Position numbers and translations under genes: made by a program
Assembly: GCA_949825025.1 (NCBI GenBank)
Contig: OX463778.1
Span: 51,112,829-51,176,828 of the forward strand
Length of the DNA stretch: 64,000 nucleotides
Reading direction: 5' to 3'
Origin: Siphlonurus alternatus
Taxonomy: Eukaryota > Arthropoda > Insecta > Ephemeroptera > Siphlonuridae
Shown here: one piece after another, positions 59,905 to 64,000 of the stretch
Position numbering within the stretch: the first letter of the stretch is position 1
How the letters are laid out: the number at the start of each line of letters is the position of its first letter
The notes under the pieces: generated by a model
The model's input: the letters and a program-made list of their open reading frames with translations, nothing else
Database searches by the model: none
Told to the model about the DNA's origin: nothing

Positions 59905-61578
59905 TCCCTGTTACATGATTTTAGATCACGTCAGAGCCATTTTATCTTATCGATCACTTACCTTGAAGTAGTTAAGTTATATGCATAAAAAAAAAATGCT
60001 ATAGGGGAAGGTTTGTGAGTATCTCAGTATATATAGCTATGAACACAAAATATTATAGAATGTTGTTTAATTTTCAAGCTGACAAGAGGTCTAGAAAACT
60101 TGTTCTTGTGGAAGGAGGGGAGGGGCATTCTTCGTTTCTTTGCAGGATAATTAACACAGAACACAGAAATTTGATGACAATCAACCTGCAGGAATCCTCT
60201 CACCATTTTGTTGTGGCTTCCAGCTTGACAGGAGACAAGTCTTGGTTTCAAAGTGATCTCCTTGATTTGGTAAACATAAAGGTCTGATATTGTTATGTGC
60301 AGTTAAATTAACTGCTCTCTGTAAAAATATCAGAGCAATATCGTTTACAAGATGAATTTTTCTAAATTTTTCATGTTTTATAATTTTCTGTGCTAAAAGC
60401 GTTAAAGATTTTCCTTCTGGATTGATTGAATTAAGTTTTAGATAAATGTCACTTTCCTTCAAGCTGAAACATACATTTGAAGCTTTAAATTAGTTTTAAT
60501 ATTTATAAATTACAGAGTGTTTTAATTAAACCATAATTTTAATCAAAACATTATATTGGTTCAATTTAGTGCTACACCCGCTACACTAACAGCTTTGTCC
60601 CGCTGTCTGACGTACATTTCATTCTGAAAAACATGAATCCAAAACGTTTTTTAAGAGATTTACAAAAAGCTCAAGAACTTCAAAGCGTAGAAAACAGCTC
60701 CATAAGATCAACGTTATCTGGAATGGAGTGTCCCTTATGGAACCTAGCAGCTCGGCAACACACCTTCAGCTTGCCACATGGAACTTACCCTTCCAGCAGG
60801 TGCGCCGCAGTCAGGACCACGCCAGGGTGGACGAGAGCGCCGGAGCCGATCAGCTGTTTGCTGGAGCTGCTGCTGATGGCCACGTGCCAGGGGAACTTGC
60901 TTTGGTCATCGTCCTTATAGTGGCCACAACTGTGTGCGTTCACCTCCTTGCGCAAACAGCACACCTCGTCAGGGTCTTCACTGCACGTGTCCGCGCTTGC
61001 AATCCTAGAATGTGACAAATTATAGTGCAAACTGAAAATGTTAGCTTTTATAAATGGTCCGGCATTTACAATTCTCAGTAAAATTTGGAACAAATATAAA
61101 CAAAACATCGAAAAACACGTATGATAATTTACAATTTTAAAGAGGTATTATTTTATAATTTTTATACCTAGAACCTGTTTTTTCAATAACAAAGCCATGT
61201 ATAGAATAATACATGGCATGATAATATTTAAAATACAAATATTTTAATTTACTAATTATTATTCAAAAATAAGTTGTATATGTATATACGTCATTTAGTG
61301 GTAGTTGTTAATGCTTGTAATATTGTACTGTGTCATGATAAATTAAACTTGCTTGCAGTTATCATAAAGCGACAAAAAATTATTATACTTAATAGGGACA
61401 GACGACTAAGTCAATGTAATTACTCGTGATAATGCGGAGGCTGACAGTAACTGCTTGGAACACAAACGCATCTAATGTCGTCTTCTTCAGTACTGTCTGC
61501 AGAAACTTGTAGCATCAACACCGTCAACAGGGCAGAAACCATGAGCCAGAAACACGGTGTCAATTGCACTCGAGCCAT
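59051..61578 (-). CDS. Clip-domain serine-protease homolog C (serine motif rebuilt as GEGGNAGAPL)
   Basis: Minus-strand exons are 61578-61424, 61004-60789, 60463-60204, 59801-59632 and 59272-59051 (1,023 nt, 340 residues), with the same phases as A and B (2,2,1,0). A signal peptide is followed by a clip domain (Cys 37, 39, 45, 59, 67, 68) and a protease-like domain with TAAH and NDIALIF. The catalytic loop reads GEGGNAGAPL: the serine is missing and the loop is two residues longer than GDSGGPL. It is therefore predicted to be inactive and is the most diverged of the three. A TTTCCAG acceptor 12 bp before the ATG implies a 5' UTR intron. An alternative upstream in-frame Met at 61641 lacks a good signal peptide context. 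Confidence 0.9.
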
Positions 61579-61769
61579 GCCTGGGGCGAACTGGAAAATG
61601 AACAGGTGTACCGGTACAGAGGCGAATTCAGTACAGACCATTAATTAAATAGCCGCAATACCAAGAATACAGCAAGTTACGATAACATGCCATATGTTAT
61701 ATATAGCATATATTCGCATTTAAATATATATAAATAAATACATAAATATACAAAATTTAATATGTATTC

Positions 61770-61813
<44 letters not shown>

Positions 61814-62308
61814 CATATTATATATAAATTAATGTTTATTAATACTGTTAAACTAACTATATGATAAAATAATAAATTTGAGAAACTTTTACTCATATTT
61901 ATCTAGTATTGTATAGTATAATATGTACTGTACATTTTATTATATAAGATATGAATTTTATATAAATATTAATTGCCCTTTAGGCTTATTGTTACAATAT
62001 TGCTATAGTAATTTAGAAAGTATTGTCACAATATAATGTCATAATAATGGCTAACAAAAACTTATGTACAATATAGATATTATAAATAAATATTTTTATC
62101 ACTGTAATAATTAAATAAATAAACTATGATTTTAATATAAAATATTTACAAAACAATTCAGTTCATGAAATATAGCATTTATAATACATGTATATTGCTA
62201 TTGATGATCATATTATTAGTTCTATATTATGAAGTGTGATAATTTTGTTACAACGCCCAAACATTATATTGCATCACCATGTTGACAATGCATTACATGT
62301 AACACTTA

Positions 62309-62362
62309 CAAGAAGTCGTGTATATCAGCTGTTCGGGACGTGATATCTCTTTACAAACTGAG
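62309..62362 (-). promoter_or_regulatory. Putative leader exon and initiator of protease homolog C
   Basis: On the minus strand CTCAGTTTG (62354-62362) resembles the TCAGT initiator. About 50 nt later a consensus donor CTT/GTAAGT occurs at 62308, which could splice to the acceptor before the ATG at 61578. No TATA box was seen. Confidence 0.4.
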
Positions 62363-62475
62363 CAGAAATCGAGTGTGGCACTAGCTCATTGGCAGATCAC
62401 CAGGTCAAAGGTCGCTCTTTATTATTAAGACAACTTGCTGTCGACCAAAAATGTGATGTCCTTGTGTGTAGGCAA

Positions 62476-62796
62476 AATGGAGTACCGACCTCAATTTTTT
62501 ATTGCAGAAATGGATAGAGGGTGCAAAGTTATGCTACTCTGATTTTTTTTCAGATTTTTTAGAGACCGGCAACTATTTTTTTAAAAATTATTGAAAGTGC
62601 AGAAAAAGTGCCGCCTCTTGCCACCTCTCTTACTAAAAGATAGGACCCAAAAAGGACGTGGATTCGAACCCGACCTCGCCAAAACTTTTTAGCAATACTT
62701 CCCGGTCACTAAAAAATCTGGAAAAAATCAGAGTAACATAACTTTTCATCCTCTATCCATTTCTGCTATAAAATTTTTTGAGGTCGATACTCCATT
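62476..62796. mobile_element. MITE of the GGAGTACCGACCTC family, copy 4
   Basis: 321 bp from AATGGAGTACCGACCTC to GAGGTCGATACTCCATT. The centre is the reverse orientation of copy 1 and contains GGATTCGAACCC, the complement of a B-box-like motif. Confidence 0.9.
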
Positions 62797-63238
62797 GTAA
62801 CATCAATTTTAAAATATATTATATATTTGATGGATTTCTACATTAATAAATGTATTATTTATTATTTAAATATTTGATCACTATCTTTGATTTAAAATCT
62901 TCATAGTTCTCGACAGAAAGTTAAATATAAATAAATTTAATAAATATAATAACCATTCATATAAATATGCAACTTCATCCTTTTTTGATTACAAATTTCA
63001 ATGTTTCACTTTCTCTTAAGTCATGGAAAGTAAAGAGAAAAAAACTGAGGAAGGAAAAATTGAAACATTTAGAATAGAAATAGAATAATTTCTTTATTAT
63101 ATACATTATATATAGTGTATTTAAAAAAGAAATGCACTTTCAAAGAGTGACAATATACTTAAATTCCAAATCCGTTCCCTACCTTATCCCTACCCAGTAC
63201 CCCACCGCGAGCTGTAAGCTCTTAGGGGTGTATCCTTG

Positions 63239-63314
<76 letters not shown>
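63239..63314. repeat. (AT)n microsatellite
   Basis: About 38 uninterrupted AT units. Confidence 0.97.
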
Positions 63315-63317
<3 letters not shown>

Positions 63318-63568
63318 CAATTTAAAGTCTCCTTGGACTAGCTGCATGTATGATAACAGATAAATATAATCTAATATGCTTCATATACATTGGGAATTTA
63401 CTTGTTTCATATTGAGCTTTATATGACGTAATTTCCTTCGACGACAATTGTGGTTTTTGGTGAGGAAATTGATAAGTTAAAAGATTAAGTTGCAGCAGAT
63501 GTTAATATCCGACATCAGTAATTGAATCTGTGCGAAATACTGCATGTTCTTGTTAAATATCGTGCAGG

Positions 63569-64000
63569 ATGACCACTTCAGACGATAAACACTGTTCTTC
63601 AATGCTCAATCTACGGAGAGCAACAATATTTTTTGCTTGCTTAAATGTTGTAAGTATATTACTATTAAACCATTGTAATGTGTGTTTTTATAATATTTTA
63701 CATTTGTTTAATTGTTGTGTTGTATATAATTTAGTTTTTGAAACTTCAAACTACTGAACTTATGAAGTAAATAATAACAACAAATAATTGCATTCCATAT
63801 GTAATATTTAATATTTTTATTTTTGATCACTGCATTAATATAATTAATAATTATATTATTTATAAATTTATAAGAGTTCTGTTTTTTGTTGCAGTACTCC
63901 TTTGATTCCTTTGTTGGCGATAAATATTTACCATAAATTGAGAAAATAATGTGACGTGCATTGTTTCAGGCAAATGAGTTGCTGATTTTAATAGTTGATT
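63569..64000 (+). CDS. Start of a probable small membrane protein gene (partial)
   Basis: Exon 63569-63649 opens with ATG and encodes 27 residues ending LRRATIFFACLNV before a consensus donor GTAAGT. The likely next exon starts at 63970 after TTGTTTCAG and continues in phase 0 (ANELLILIVD) to the window edge. A nearer acceptor at 63894 leads to an early stop. A short hydrophilic N-terminus leading into a hydrophobic span resembles the first exon of the four-span gene at 25928, where the donor also falls inside the first span. The call is tentative; most of the gene lies outside the window. Confidence 0.4.

Larger units (their letters stand above)
61579..63568. other. Intergenic: homolog C promoter side, MITE, AT repeat
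   Basis: It contains the putative leader exon of protease homolog C, MITE copy 4 and a long (AT)n run. The rest is AT-rich without recognised content. Confidence 0.5.

Noticed and set aside
63895..63945. Second exon of the right-edge gene starting at 63895
   Set aside because: It reaches a stop after 13 codons without a splice donor. The acceptor at 63969 gives a hydrophobic in-frame continuation.

Overview
The window is nuclear DNA of an arthropod, most likely an insect or crustacean (Pancrustacea). This rests on an insect-type chitin synthase in 22 coding exons, Toll-type receptors, clip-domain serine-protease homologs, GT-AG introns throughout, a strongly AT-rich background with GC-rich exons, and many miniature inverted-repeat transposons. 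There is one 200-N assembly gap. No rRNA, full tRNA or CRISPR was seen.

Layout. (1) About 1-23 kb, plus strand: a head-to-tail array of Toll-like receptor genes. The first is only its 3' end, then comes a relic first exon, then two full eight-exon genes. The middle gene is intact by reading frame except for a 1.7-kb hAT-type transposon in its LRR exon, and it also carries a CACTA-like element pressed against its last 3' splice site. (2) 25.9-28.3 kb, plus: a five-exon gene for a 152-residue four-span membrane protein of unknown function. (3) 30.2-44.9 kb, plus: a complete chitin synthase gene (1,558 residues). (4) 45.9-62.4 kb, minus: three tandem clip-domain serine-protease homologs, all lacking the catalytic serine. 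(5) 63.6 kb to the end, plus: the start of a probable small membrane protein gene.

How they fit. Toll receptors and clip-domain protease homologs belong to the same arthropod immune and melanization circuitry, and here they flank a cuticle-building enzyme. Their proximity may be coincidence. Exon lengths and intron phases are nearly identical within the Toll group and within the protease-homolog group, so both are recent tandem families. The TIR-coding parts of the Toll genes are almost identical at DNA level, introns included, while the receptor ectodomains diverge, which points to gene conversion.

Most intronic and intergenic sequence consists of inverted-repeat elements in at least ten families, several with clear target-site duplications (TTAA, 8-bp hAT-type, 3-bp). 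All exon borders were joined by hand from splice consensus and reading-frame phase; no transcript data were used.
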